DNA of 64,000 bases, taken from assembly GCF_020386615.1 (NCBI RefSeq), contig NZ_CP077769.1, positions 3,658,001 to 3,722,000 on the forward strand, in the 5' to 3' direction. This document shows positions 33,661-42,675 of this stretch, piece after piece. The notes beneath the pieces were generated by a model. That model made no database searches. It saw only the letters and a list, made by a program, of their open reading frames with translations, and had not been told where the DNA came from. Source of the stretch: Chitinophaga pendula (GTDB taxonomy: Bacteria; Bacteroidota; Bacteroidia; Chitinophagales; Chitinophagaceae). How positions within the stretch are numbered: position 1 is the first letter of the stretch; each line of letters starts with the position of its first letter. The position numbers and the translations under genes were made by a program.

Positions 33661-34158
33661 TTAAAAGGCCGGTTCATCGGCGCTGGGGCCGTAGGTGCCT
33701 GGCAGTGGAATATCGAGGAGGCGGAAGAACACTCCTAACTGCGCACGGTGATGTACGACCTGGTTGAGCGACATGCGGATCACTTCTGCCCTGCTACGGG
33801 TGGAGACAATGCGATCGCCTACACGCATGGTCCAGTCTTCGGAGAGGCTTTCGTCCTTCGCGACATCCAGTGCCTCTCTAGCATGTTGCAGAGAGCTGTC
33901 AAAGAAGGCCAGCAATTCTTCCGTGTTTTTAACATCGGGAAGTTCGTAGGGTTTATCCTTAAAATCGATCTCATCTGTATTGATAGCCATGTTGATCCAA
34001 TCAGGTAGCTCTGCGATATGGGTCGCCAGTCTTTTTACAGTCATGCTTTTTTCGTGGGGTTTCCAGTCGAACTTTTCCAAAGGTACCAGCGAGAGCATTT
34101 TTCTTGTCACCGGCGCTTCCTGGTCCAGTTCTTTACGGAGGATTTGAATCAAAGACAT
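33661..34158 (-). CDS. DinB family protein
   Basis: A 165-residue four-helix-bundle protein of the DinB superfamily. His ligands are in TKHI-like ATHIAELPDWI near residue 48 and in NQVVHHRAQLGVFFRLL near 132-136. The HHRxQL motif and the end LPGTYGPSADEP are typical of the Bacteroidota group of this family. Metal-binding; substrate unknown. Confidence 0.87.
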   Translation of the reverse strand: MSLIQILRKELDQEAPVTRKMLSLVPLEKFDWKPHEKSMTVKRLATHIAELPDWINMAINTDEIDFKDKPYELPDVKNTEELLAFFDSSLQHAREALDVAKDESLSEDWTMRVGDRIVSTRSRAEVIRMSLNQVVHHRAQLGVFFRLLDIPLPGTYGPSADEPAF

Positions 34159-34406
34159 AGTGGTAAATATTTGATTGTAATGTAAAATAAAGCTGGCGTA
34201 GTGACAGCGTTATGTCAGCAGTGTTGAAAACTTTTTTTAAATGTTCGTTGCTTTTGCTAACCTATTGGTTTTCCGACTGATGCCATCCCGGAAATCAGGT
34301 ATAAATGCAGTAAACAAATAAAGTATTTAAAAAACTATATCTGTGTACAGTTGAATTTTATTAGTTTGTAGCCGTTTTTTGATTGTAGCGATATCAACGT
34401 TTGTAC

Positions 34407-37400
34407 ATGCGACTTGTCAGAAATGTGAAGCTCTTCTTCAAGGAGGGCAACTCCGATAAAACATATGAGATAGACCTTTGCGAAACCGGCCCTGATCTCT
34501 ACCTTGTCAACTTCCGATACGGAAAACGTAATGGTCCTTTAAAAGAAGGTACTAAAACGGTAGCACCGGTGTCCCTGGCAACGGCGACAACGCTGTTTGA
34601 CGCATTGGAAAAGGAAAAGCGTAACAAGGGATACCTGGGTGAGCAGGAATCGGTATCGGTACAGGAATTATCTGTAGAGCCGGCGGACCTGTCTGCCGTC
34701 ACTCATCCTGCCCATCGGGCGATCCTGCAGCGTTTACAGGATGCTATCAACAACAGTAACAGCTATAAGACTAACCGCCGTGTTTCTAGGGTGATCTGGA
34801 AAGCAGGACAGTATAAGCTGGCTGCTGCGGTCCCGTATATCATCAAGCTGGTGGATCGTGGCAATGCGATGCAGCGTTATTCCGCCTTATGGGCGCTGGG
34901 CCGTTGCGGAGATGCGGCAGCGGTTCCGGTACTACGGGCTTACTTTGAGAACAGCTCTTATCCGTATCACCTGCGGATGCTGGCAGCCAATGCATTGCTG
35001 CTGGTATTACCGGAAGCAGAAAAAGCCCAGCATATCCAATACTTCGTGCAGGGGTTACCGGAGCCATTACAGGCTGCGATACAATCGGGTAATGCTATGG
35101 CCCTTTTGCAGTTGTTGCGCGAAAGGGTACAGCTGCAGGTACAACCTCAGTATCCAGTGCTGGAAGAGCTGTATATTGTCTCCTCCACTTCTGTCCCCGT
35201 AAAACAAGCCCTGGTCACATTGTTGCCGGAATTGCCATTACGGCCCAATTACTTCCAGCACCTGCGTCACATCTTCAAGCAGGCAGAATTGCGGGAAGAC
35301 CTGCAGATAATAGCTATACTGGCCGGCAGGTTTGACCGGGAGCCACCGATGTTCAATATCAGCAACCGTGGCTATGAAGACTATACGCCATCGGTGTATG
35401 TTGCAGAACTGGCACAGGCGTTAAAGGCAGAAAAGGAATTAAAGAAATCCAACAGCCGGATCGCCTTCTCCAACCTTACCAAAGGTTATTTACGCCGGCG
35501 GACGGTACGTACGCTGAGAGAATATGGAGAACAGGAGAACATCATGTATGTAAGGCTGGCCACTGCGCTGTTATTACAATATGACGAGGCCCGGGATGGC
35601 AGGCAAGCCTATCATACACAACAATATCAATACATCAATGGCAGGTATGAGGTGGTGCAACATCAGCATCCAGCACATGAGCACTGTGTATACCTGCACT
35701 ACATATTACAAGGGAATGCGCCTGATATTAAACTGGATAAGTCTGGTAGTCGCTGGTATTTTAGCCGCTCGCAACCGGATGCCGGTAAAACGACAGCGCC
35801 TGCAGCAGAACAGCCCAAAAGCCTAATCGGTCGTTTATTCAGCTGGGTAAGTTCCGACAAGCAAAAGGCTGGTAACACCCCTCCTCCCCCTGCTGCAACG
35901 CCTGCATCTCCGGTGAGTAATGTGCCTTTTTTACATCTGTGGCAGCAGCTACCGATGGCTTTTCTACAACTACTGGTATCTGCCCGGATGAATGATATTC
36001 ATCTTTTCGCGATGGAGCAGCTGAAGGCACATCCGGAGTACACGGCATTAAAACAAAAGATGGATGTACCCGCGATACGCGGGTTGCTGGCCAGCGAATT
36101 TCATATCCCTCAACATTTTGGTTTAGAGCTGGCGCAGGAGCATTATAATCCCGCGCAGCCTTCTTTGCCCCTATTCCTGGCACTGGTGCATAGTCCGCTG
36201 GATATTGCCCGTGAGACCGGCATGCAATATATCCGGCAGCATCTGCCGTTATGTTTCGGAGATGCTGATTTTGTGATACAGGTGGTCTTCAGTGCATGGA
36301 ATAATGTGCGTGCTTTTGCCCGTGCCGAAATGGGTGGGGTGTTGCTATCACAGGAGCAGGCACAGGTGCTGTGCGGTAAAGCCATTTCCTGGATATTGAC
36401 ACTGCCTGGTGCTACACCGGCCGGCAACGATGCCCTGAATGAAGGCTGTGGTATCCTGGAACAACATTATGCAAACGCCTTACGCAATATCAGCACAACG
36501 ATCATCCAGGATCTGTTGCAAAGTCCTATCCCGGCTGCACATGCACTTGCTGCAAGGCTGCTGTTATTGAAGCAGGGCGCTTTTGATTACGACACTTTGC
36601 CGGATGAACTGCTGGAAAACCTGTTGCACAATGGGTATGCCCCTGTGCGGGCTGCCGGTCTTGCTATATTAGGCGGCATGCGTAGTGATAGCCTGATCGC
36701 TCGTCCGGAATTGCTGTTAAGGGCATGTTTATCTGCCTATAGCGACACCCGGATGGAGACCGGCACATTGGTAAAAAAGCTGGCGCAGGCGGACAGGCGT
36801 TTAGGGGTATGGCTGGCCAACGAGCTGGTGCCCCGATTAATGCGAAAAGAAACTTCCGAAGGTCTTCACCAGGATATAGGTCATATACTCAGCAATGACC
36901 TGGTGGACTATCTGCAGGATGTAGATACAGCTACGGCGTTACGGTTAGTGTATTCCAACTACCGCCCGGCACAGGAGTTTGGCGTGGTGGTGCTGGACCG
37001 GTATATTCCGCCTGCAGCGCTTACGTTGCGGCAGGTGATCGCTGCAGGCAGCCACGAGTTACGGGCAGTAAGGGAATGGTGCTGGCGTTTTTATGAGCAA
37101 CAGTTGGCCCGTATACGCTATGAAAGGGAAGCTGCGATCACAATATTAGATGCCAAGTGGGATGACACCCGTGGTTTTGCCAAAGATTTCTTCCGGACAA
37201 AATTCAGCGACCAGGACTGGACACCCGAGACGCTGGTAGCGATTGCCGATAGTGTGCGTCCGGATATACAGGCTTTCGGCCGGGATTTGTTACTGAAGTT
37301 CTTCCGTACAGAGGACGGTCCATCCTACTTGTTGCAGCTAAGCCAGCATCCCAGTGTGAGTATGCAGCTGTTTGCCACAGGCTACCTGGCCAGTTATGCT

Positions 37401-37676
37401 CAGGACAACCTGGTTTACATGCAGCAGCTGGAGCACTACTTCCGCTCGGTATTATCGCGAGTAAACAAAGCACGGGTGGCCAAAGAACGGATCTTCAGCT
37501 TCCTTCATCAGGAGGCACTGCGGTCCGAGGAAGCGGCAGTCTATATCAGCGAGATCATTACAACGGTATCTGCTACAGTATCCATAGGCGATAAGGCTAC
37601 CTGTATTACGATCATGCGGGATATACATACCCGCTATCCTGATATTCCTTTACCGATCAAGGTGGTTACTTATTGA
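34407..37676 (+). CDS. WGR domain and HEAT/ARM-repeat protein, probable retron effector or accessory
   Basis: A 1089-residue protein. Residues 1-75 form a WGR domain (VKLFFKEGNSDKTYEI, NFRYGKRNGPLKEGTKT), a nucleic-acid-binding module also found in PARPs. A long alpha-helical repeat region follows, with HEAT-like units such as AVPYIIKLVDRGNAMQRYSALWALG and AVPVLRAYFENSSYPYHLRMLAANALL. A low-complexity Pro/Ala linker lies near 475-505. ATG 34407 is used, since the frame opens six bases earlier only with TTG. It is 45 bases before the SWIM gene and upstream of a retron RT in the same direction. As I recall, published retron surveys list a type with ARM/HEAT-repeat and WH-SWIM partners. Confidence 0.8.
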   Translation: MRLVRNVKLFFKEGNSDKTYEIDLCETGPDLYLVNFRYGKRNGPLKEGTKTVAPVSLATATTLFDALEKEKRNKGYLGEQESVSVQELSVEPADLSAVTHPAHRAILQRLQDAINNSNSYKTNRRVSRVIWKAGQYKLAAAVPYIIKLVDRGNAMQRYSALWALGRCGDAAAVPVLRAYFENSSYPYHLRMLAANALLLVLPEAEKAQHIQYFVQGLPEPLQAAIQSGNAMALLQLLRERVQLQVQPQYPVLEELYIVSSTSVPVKQALVTLLPELPLRPNYFQHLRHIFKQAELREDLQIIAILAGRFDREPPMFNISNRGYEDYTPSVYVAELAQALKAEKELKKSNSRIAFSNLTKGYLRRRTVRTLREYGEQENIMYVRLATALLLQYDEARDGRQAYHTQQYQYINGRYEVVQHQHPAHEHCVYLHYILQGNAPDIKLDKSGSRWYFSRSQPDAGKTTAPAAEQPKSLIGRLFSWVSSDKQKAGNTPPPPAATPASPVSNVPFLHLWQQLPMAFLQLLVSARMNDIHLFAMEQLKAHPEYTALKQKMDVPAIRGLLASEFHIPQHFGLELAQEHYNPAQPSLPLFLALVHSPLDIARETGMQYIRQHLPLCFGDADFVIQVVFSAWNNVRAFARAEMGGVLLSQEQAQVLCGKAISWILTLPGATPAGNDALNEGCGILEQHYANALRNISTTIIQDLLQSPIPAAHALAARLLLLKQGAFDYDTLPDELLENLLHNGYAPVRAAGLAILGGMRSDSLIARPELLLRACLSAYSDTRMETGTLVKKLAQADRRLGVWLANELVPRLMRKETSEGLHQDIGHILSNDLVDYLQDVDTATALRLVYSNYRPAQEFGVVVLDRYIPPAALTLRQVIAAGSHELRAVREWCWRFYEQQLARIRYEREAAITILDAKWDDTRGFAKDFFRTKFSDQDWTPETLVAIADSVRPDIQAFGRDLLLKFFRTEDGPSYLLQLSQHPSVSMQLFATGYLASYAQDNLVYMQQLEHYFRSVLSRVNKARVAKERIFSFLHQEALRSEEAAVYISEIITTVSATVSIGDKATCITIMRDIHTRYPDIPLPIKVVTY

Positions 37677-37721
37677 TCGGTCTATTACTGATTCAGTTAT
37701 TGGAAAACAGCAAATTCGTTT

Positions 37722-39362
37722 ATGTTATTTAATTACAGATATAGCGGTCATTCACAGGTGTATAGCAATGCCAGTTCCACTGCTGTCTCTTTTGCGCCGG
37801 ACACGCACCGGGATCCGACCTTTTTTGTAGGTAAGCTGCATAAGAAGATCGCTTTCCGGGAGGCTATCTCAGCGTTACATGATGTCGTAGTATCAGACCT
37901 GCGTTTCAAACCGAAGGACAAGACTGCCTATAAGGAATGGGCGGCGGAACAGGAATCGATATGGCTGGCGGAGTATATGGGTCAATATGATGCGGCGGCA
38001 GCCGACCAGCGCATTGATCATATACGATCTGAATTAAGCCAGATCGGTACAGAGCGGGATAAGGTGATGGGGCCATTTTACAAAGCCCGCAAGACCTATT
38101 TTGATTACTTATATCAAAAAGAAAGAGATGCATGGTTTGTACTGGACCCGGTGATCAGCGTACATCCTGATGAGATATTCTTTGAATGTTTCAGCCAGGA
38201 TGAGTCTACCTATGGTAAGCTGAGTGCGAATTATAATGTGTTCAAGGAGGTGAATGAGTTTGAGTGTGGTACTACGAATATTGACTATTCAGCCGCTTTA
38301 TACAATGAGTTCCAGAAAATCAGGGACTATAAGGAAACCGACTTTAAGATAGAGCCGGCGGGCTTCTCTGTACAGACCTCCCAGGAGGAACTGTATCATG
38401 AAGTGAAGATCGATCTGCCTGACAGTTGGGTTCGGGGCTTTTTGCAGGTGAGTTCTGCGATGACGTTGCCTGCCGCGAGATTTGACCTGCATCCGATGGA
38501 TGTATATAATTTCTGTCTGTGGTTAAGGCGATTCAAAGAGAAGAAGGGGCCACGATCTATCCGGTTTATTCTGGAACCAGGCAAGCCGGTGCGGGCGATA
38601 TTTGAGCCTTGGAATCATGAGATCGTATGTGCGCGTTCATTATACACCGGCGCTCAACGTCGCGAGATCCGTATCTGGGGCCGTAGACGGTTGCTGATAC
38701 TGGAGCGGCTGATCCCGATCGCTAAAAAATTTACCGTACATCTGACCGGCAACGGATTACCGTCTTTTTATGTAGCAGATCTGGGGGATATGCAATTTAC
38801 GCTGGGTTTATCCGGCTGGACGACGAATGACTGGTCGAGAGCAGGTCAGTTTGATCTGATGGCTCCCCGGGCACAGGTGGGAGATGAGGCGAAGCTGAAG
38901 GTATATGCTGCTTTGAAGAGCCGGTGGATGTCTACTCCTGATGCGCTGGCCAGCGCAACAGGCTTGGACCGTGCGACGGTATTGGGAGCATTAGGTATCT
39001 ATACGCAGGCCGGGAAAGTAATCTTTGATCTGCATACCGGGCTTTATCGCCTGCGTGAGTTAAGCAGAGAGCCGTTACCGTTAGAGTCATTACGATTTGC
39101 CAATGAGCAGGAAGCTGCCGCCAACAAACTGGTGGAGCAGCAAAAAATAACGGTACAGGCACAGGATATCCCCGGTATAGGGTTGCAGTTGAGCGGAGAG
39201 ATCAAAGGTGCACAGCGCAAGTATCATCCGGTAATCGTAATAGATGCTGATGAACGGATGAGTGAAGCACATTGTGACTGTTATCACTATACGACAAATA
39301 AGCTATACAAAGGACCATGCGAACATATGCTGGCATTGCGTATAGCTTATGTAAAAAAATAA
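37722..39362 (+). CDS. SWIM zinc-finger protein, probable retron effector or accessory
   Basis: A 546-residue protein. The C terminus has a SWIM zinc finger: C518, C520, C533 and H535 in AHCDCYH...GPCEHMLALRI (CxC-xn-CxH), a DNA- or protein-binding module. A winged-helix-like segment precedes it near 385-440 (LKSRWMSTPDALASATGLDRATVLGALG). The N-terminal part is a large domain that I do not recognise. The gene lies between the WGR/HEAT gene and the retron ncRNA and RT. Co-direction and a 45-base gap to the former suggest an operon. Confidence 0.8.
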   Translation: MLFNYRYSGHSQVYSNASSTAVSFAPDTHRDPTFFVGKLHKKIAFREAISALHDVVVSDLRFKPKDKTAYKEWAAEQESIWLAEYMGQYDAAAADQRIDHIRSELSQIGTERDKVMGPFYKARKTYFDYLYQKERDAWFVLDPVISVHPDEIFFECFSQDESTYGKLSANYNVFKEVNEFECGTTNIDYSAALYNEFQKIRDYKETDFKIEPAGFSVQTSQEELYHEVKIDLPDSWVRGFLQVSSAMTLPAARFDLHPMDVYNFCLWLRRFKEKKGPRSIRFILEPGKPVRAIFEPWNHEIVCARSLYTGAQRREIRIWGRRRLLILERLIPIAKKFTVHLTGNGLPSFYVADLGDMQFTLGLSGWTTNDWSRAGQFDLMAPRAQVGDEAKLKVYAALKSRWMSTPDALASATGLDRATVLGALGIYTQAGKVIFDLHTGLYRLRELSREPLPLESLRFANEQEAAANKLVEQQKITVQAQDIPGIGLQLSGEIKGAQRKYHPVIVIDADERMSEAHCDCYHYTTNKLYKGPCEHMLALRIAYVKK

Positions 39363-39428
39363 TTGCGGTAATACTTTTCACCTATCGTATTATTTTTTAT
39401 CTTGCTGGTTCTTAATAACGATGTTCTT

Positions 39429-39665
39429 TGTAAGGAGGAAAAATGATTGCACTTGCGCCCTTTTATAGGGAAGAGTGATGTTTCGTCACTCAGGTAACAT
39501 GACTATACATGCTTCACTAAATGCAATCTTTACTTTGGGAGGGGCGTACCTATGCACAATTTACGGTTCACGCCCCCGGGGCGCAAATTATGCATAGGTA
39601 CGCCCCTCCCTGGAGTTGATTGATTTAGTCAATGGCTAGCACGAAGGCCTTTTTTCCTCTTTACA
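39429..39665 (+). ncRNA. Retron msr-msd non-coding RNA
   Basis: The RNA ends are given by a1 (39429-39445, TGTAAGGAGGAAAAATG) pairing with a2 (39648-39665): 15 Watson-Crick pairs and one G-U in 17. The msr part has a hairpin CCC/GGG near 39458-39470 and a stem GAGTGA/TCACTC (39473-39491) with a TGTTTCG loop, like the GTTTCG loop of known msr RNAs. The msd part is a hairpin from 39537 to 39610 with a 20-bp perfect stem, extended by about 9 imperfect pairs, and a G/C-rich loop. The RT gene starts 128 bases after a2. The exact branching G and cDNA ends are not determined. Confidence 0.85.
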
Positions 39666-39792
39666 CTACATTGTTTTTCCGACCCGGCAATCAGGCAAAT
39701 CTCACTACAGCCTGGGGCCAACATTACTCCACTGTAGTTTGCACTTCGCCACATTTTTCACCTTATTTTTCAGTAAGAAAATAGCCGACACT

Positions 39793-41325
39793 ATGGCCGA
39801 AGGTTTGACGCGTCAACAACTTTACGACCGCATTCGTTCCTCTTCCAAAGAGGAATACATCCTGAACGAAATGGTCCGCCTTGGTTTCTGGGCGCATCAG
39901 ACAGCCACTCCTACCCTTCCGGAATCGATATTAAACCGGGAGCGGGAATTGCGTAAAGAGCTGGGAGATCTCCTGGCGGAAAAACAGAAGTACCGCGATA
40001 AGGAACGTTTATTAGCAGAGATGCGTAAGCAACGTATGGAAGCTGCCAAACAAAAACGAGCGGCTACCAAACAACGCCGGGAAGAGGAGCGGCAGTCCAG
40101 GGCTGCAGCATGGACCTTACAGAAAGCGCACAGCGTAGTATATCTTGGGGAAGATGTTTCTGCGGGGTTGAATAAAGCGGTGTCGGATACGGTACAACTC
40201 GCCAAATATGGCTTACCACTGTTTCACAATGGCGAAGCATTAGCCACCGCCATGGGCGTCAGCCTCGGCACGTTACGTTTCCTAGCGTTCAACCGTAACG
40301 TAGGGTATATCTCTCATTATAAACGTTTCAAACTACCCAAAAAGTCCGGCGGGCACAGGACTATCTCTGCTCCGATGCCTCAGTTAAAAGCGGCACAACA
40401 CTGGATACTCGAACATATACTCTACAAGGTACCCCACAGCCCTGCTGCACATGGTTTTGTACCGGAACGGTCTATTGTTACCAACGCAGCTCCTCACGTA
40501 GGGCAAGATATTGTGATCAATATCGACCTGAAGGATTTCTTCCCTTCTATCGCCTACAAACGTGTCAAAGGTTTATTCTGTAAGTTGGGTTATTCAGAGC
40601 AGGTAGCTACTATTTTAGGCTTACTCTGTACGGAACCTGAAGTGGATGAGGTATCGCTGGATAACCGGACCTATTATGTAGCCAAAACAGCCCGTCATTT
40701 GCCGCAGGGGGCACCTACCAGTCCTGCTATCACTAACCTGATATGTTTTAAACTGGACCGCCGGTTTGAAGGATTAGCAGCCAGGCTGGGTTATACCTAT
40801 ACCCGATATGCCGATGACATGACCTTTTCTACCAAAGGAGCGGCGGCTGAAAAGCCAGGGCAGCTGATATGGTCTGTCAAACAAGTGGTTAAGGAAGAAG
40901 GCTTTACCATACACCCGGATAAATTGAAGGTGATGCGTAAAGGCGACCAGCGTGCAGTAACAGGGATCGTAGTGAACGAGCAGCTGAGCCTTGATCGTGC
41001 CACACTTCGTAAATTCCGGGCATTGCTGCACCAGATATCCCAAACCGGCCTGGCTAATAAAAGCTGGGGTAAAGGCAACATCATTAGCAGCATGGAAGGT
41101 TACGCCAATTATGTCGCTATGGTGAAACCAGCCTTAGGGGCACAGTTTAAACAAACACTTGCCAACCTGCTGGCCAGGGATGATATCAAACAAGCGGCCA
41201 GGGCTATGTGGACAGGTACACCTGTTTCTCCGGTTCCTATACCTGCACCTACTCCTACAGCATCTCCTGCTAAGGAGGAAACGCCACCTCCTGCCGGTGA
41301 TAAGCCCTGGTGGGATGTATTGTAA
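39793..41325 (+). CDS. Retron-type reverse transcriptase
   Basis: A 510-residue RT that copies the msd into DNA primed from the msr RNA. Retron-specific marks are NAAPH at 231-235 (NAxxH), catalytic D245 in INIDLKDFFPSI, YADD at 339-342 in TRYADDMTF, and VTG at 389-391. QGAPTSPAITNL is the usual RT motif. The first 110 residues are an extra region, rich in charged residues at 45-103 (likely coiled coil). The last 35 are a Pro/Thr-rich tail ending in WWDVL. The start MAEGLTRQ is chosen because it follows the ncRNA cleanly; an upstream ATG at 39739 is also in frame. Confidence 0.93.
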   Translation: MAEGLTRQQLYDRIRSSSKEEYILNEMVRLGFWAHQTATPTLPESILNRERELRKELGDLLAEKQKYRDKERLLAEMRKQRMEAAKQKRAATKQRREEERQSRAAAWTLQKAHSVVYLGEDVSAGLNKAVSDTVQLAKYGLPLFHNGEALATAMGVSLGTLRFLAFNRNVGYISHYKRFKLPKKSGGHRTISAPMPQLKAAQHWILEHILYKVPHSPAAHGFVPERSIVTNAAPHVGQDIVINIDLKDFFPSIAYKRVKGLFCKLGYSEQVATILGLLCTEPEVDEVSLDNRTYYVAKTARHLPQGAPTSPAITNLICFKLDRRFEGLAARLGYTYTRYADDMTFSTKGAAAEKPGQLIWSVKQVVKEEGFTIHPDKLKVMRKGDQRAVTGIVVNEQLSLDRATLRKFRALLHQISQTGLANKSWGKGNIISSMEGYANYVAMVKPALGAQFKQTLANLLARDDIKQAARAMWTGTPVSPVPIPAPTPTASPAKEETPPPAGDKPWWDVL

Positions 41326-41335
41326 CAACTTGTTA

Positions 41336-41361
41336 AAGGGCCTTGTAAAGGCCCTTCTTTT
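41336..41361 (+). terminator. Terminator after the retron RT
   Basis: AAGGGCCTT pairs with AAGGCCCTT around GTA, followed by CTTTTA, 11 bases after the stop codon. Confidence 0.75.
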
Positions 41362-41575
41362 ATCGGTAACCTTCCTCTCCGAATGAAGAAATACGTTTAT
41401 CATTATTATACTGTTAACATTCTGTTTTTACCCGACAGCATGCAACAATAAGCCATAATTATCCGTTATTTGCTTGTCCGTTATTTACGACGGTTCAGTG
41501 AACAGTTTTTTTATTTTAGTGCTGTATCCTAGTTCTGCATTTTTTAACCCAACTATTATTTAAAAACCGCTCCTT

Positions 41576-42604
41576 ATGAAGTTCATGAAAACCTATCTTT
41601 CGGCATTGCCGTTAGCACTGTGTCTTTATTCCTGCGCCAAAACGAATCAGGATCAATTACCGACCTCTACAGACAGAAACCCACAAACAGAAGCGATCAA
41701 CTACCGGCAGGAAATGCGGAATTTCGTGATCGGTATCAGCAAGTATGCTAAAGGTATTTCACCTGGTTTTGCGATCATTCCGCAGAATGGACCGGAGCTG
41801 CTCACTACTGACGGGCAGGAAGACGGACCATTGGCCACTGCCTATATTGCAGCGATCGATGGCATTGGACGCGAAAATCTGCTTTATGGCTATGACTATA
41901 AGAATGATGTGCGTACCCCCGAAGAGGATATACTGTATATGCAGGCTTTCTGCGACCGGGTCAAAGCCACCAAAAAAGTGTTGGTAACCGATTATTGTCA
42001 TACACCGAAAAACGTGGACAGCTCCTATGTACAGAACAACCGGAAAGGATACATTTCTTTTGCATCTCCTACCCGGGAAATGGATAAGATACCTGCTTAT
42101 CCAGCCAAACCATATGCAGAGAATAATGCGAACATCAATACCCTGATGCAGGCTAAAAACTTCCTATATCTTATCAATCCGGAAAAGTATACTAATAAAC
42201 AAGCCTTCATTTCGGAGATATCACGTACTAATTACGACGTGTTGCTGATGGATCTTTACTTCAACGATAAGCATATCGCCTTTACAGCAGCAGAGATCGA
42301 CCAGTTAAAGCACAAGGCCAATGGCGGTAAGCGACTGGTGATCTGTTATCTGTCTATTGGCCAGGTAGAGAAATATCGTTATTACTGGCAGCCAAACTGG
42401 AAAACGGGTAACCCGGTATTTGTAGGACCGGTAGACCCTCACTGGAAAGGTAATTTGTATTGCCAGTACTGGAATGCCGACTGGCAATCTATTATCTACG
42501 GAAAAGATGACTCCTATCTGAAAAAGATACTGGATGCCCATTTTGACGGTGCTTACCTCGACATTATTGACGCTTACGATCATTATGAAAATCCATCTAA
42601 ATAA
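41576..42604 (+). CDS. GH114-like lipoprotein (endo-alpha-1,4-polygalactosaminidase family)
   Basis: A 342-residue lipoprotein (lipobox CLYSCAK) with a TIM-barrel of the TM1410/GH114 type: FVIGISKYAKG, VLVTDYCHTP, YDVLLMDLYFND, GKRLVICYLSIGQVEKYRYYW and FDGAYLDIIDAYDHY. The pairs LLMDLYF and YLDIIDAY carry the expected acidic residues. Characterised relatives cleave galactosamine-containing exopolysaccharide. Like the two GH18 proteins at 28-30 kb it is a monogenic surface glycosidase. Confidence 0.8.
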   Translation: MKFMKTYLSALPLALCLYSCAKTNQDQLPTSTDRNPQTEAINYRQEMRNFVIGISKYAKGISPGFAIIPQNGPELLTTDGQEDGPLATAYIAAIDGIGRENLLYGYDYKNDVRTPEEDILYMQAFCDRVKATKKVLVTDYCHTPKNVDSSYVQNNRKGYISFASPTREMDKIPAYPAKPYAENNANINTLMQAKNFLYLINPEKYTNKQAFISEISRTNYDVLLMDLYFNDKHIAFTAAEIDQLKHKANGGKRLVICYLSIGQVEKYRYYWQPNWKTGNPVFVGPVDPHWKGNLYCQYWNADWQSIIYGKDDSYLKKILDAHFDGAYLDIIDAYDHYENPSK

Positions 42605-42624
42605 CCGTTGCACTGTATAAATCG

Positions 42625-42657
42625 ATATGGCCTGCTGTTATTCACAACAGGCCATAT
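42625..42657. terminator. Bidirectional hairpin terminator
   Basis: ATATGGCC...TGTT pairs with AACA...GGCCATAT between convergent genes; flanking T/A-rich stretches on both sides. Confidence 0.65.
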
Positions 42658-42675
42658 TGATTTATTGCGATTATA

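Noticed and set aside
39537..39610. Long perfect hairpin as a transposon end or terminator
   Set aside because: Position directly upstream of a retron RT, with flanking a1/a2 repeats and an msr hairpin, explains it better as msd; it has no T-run and no transposase nearby.
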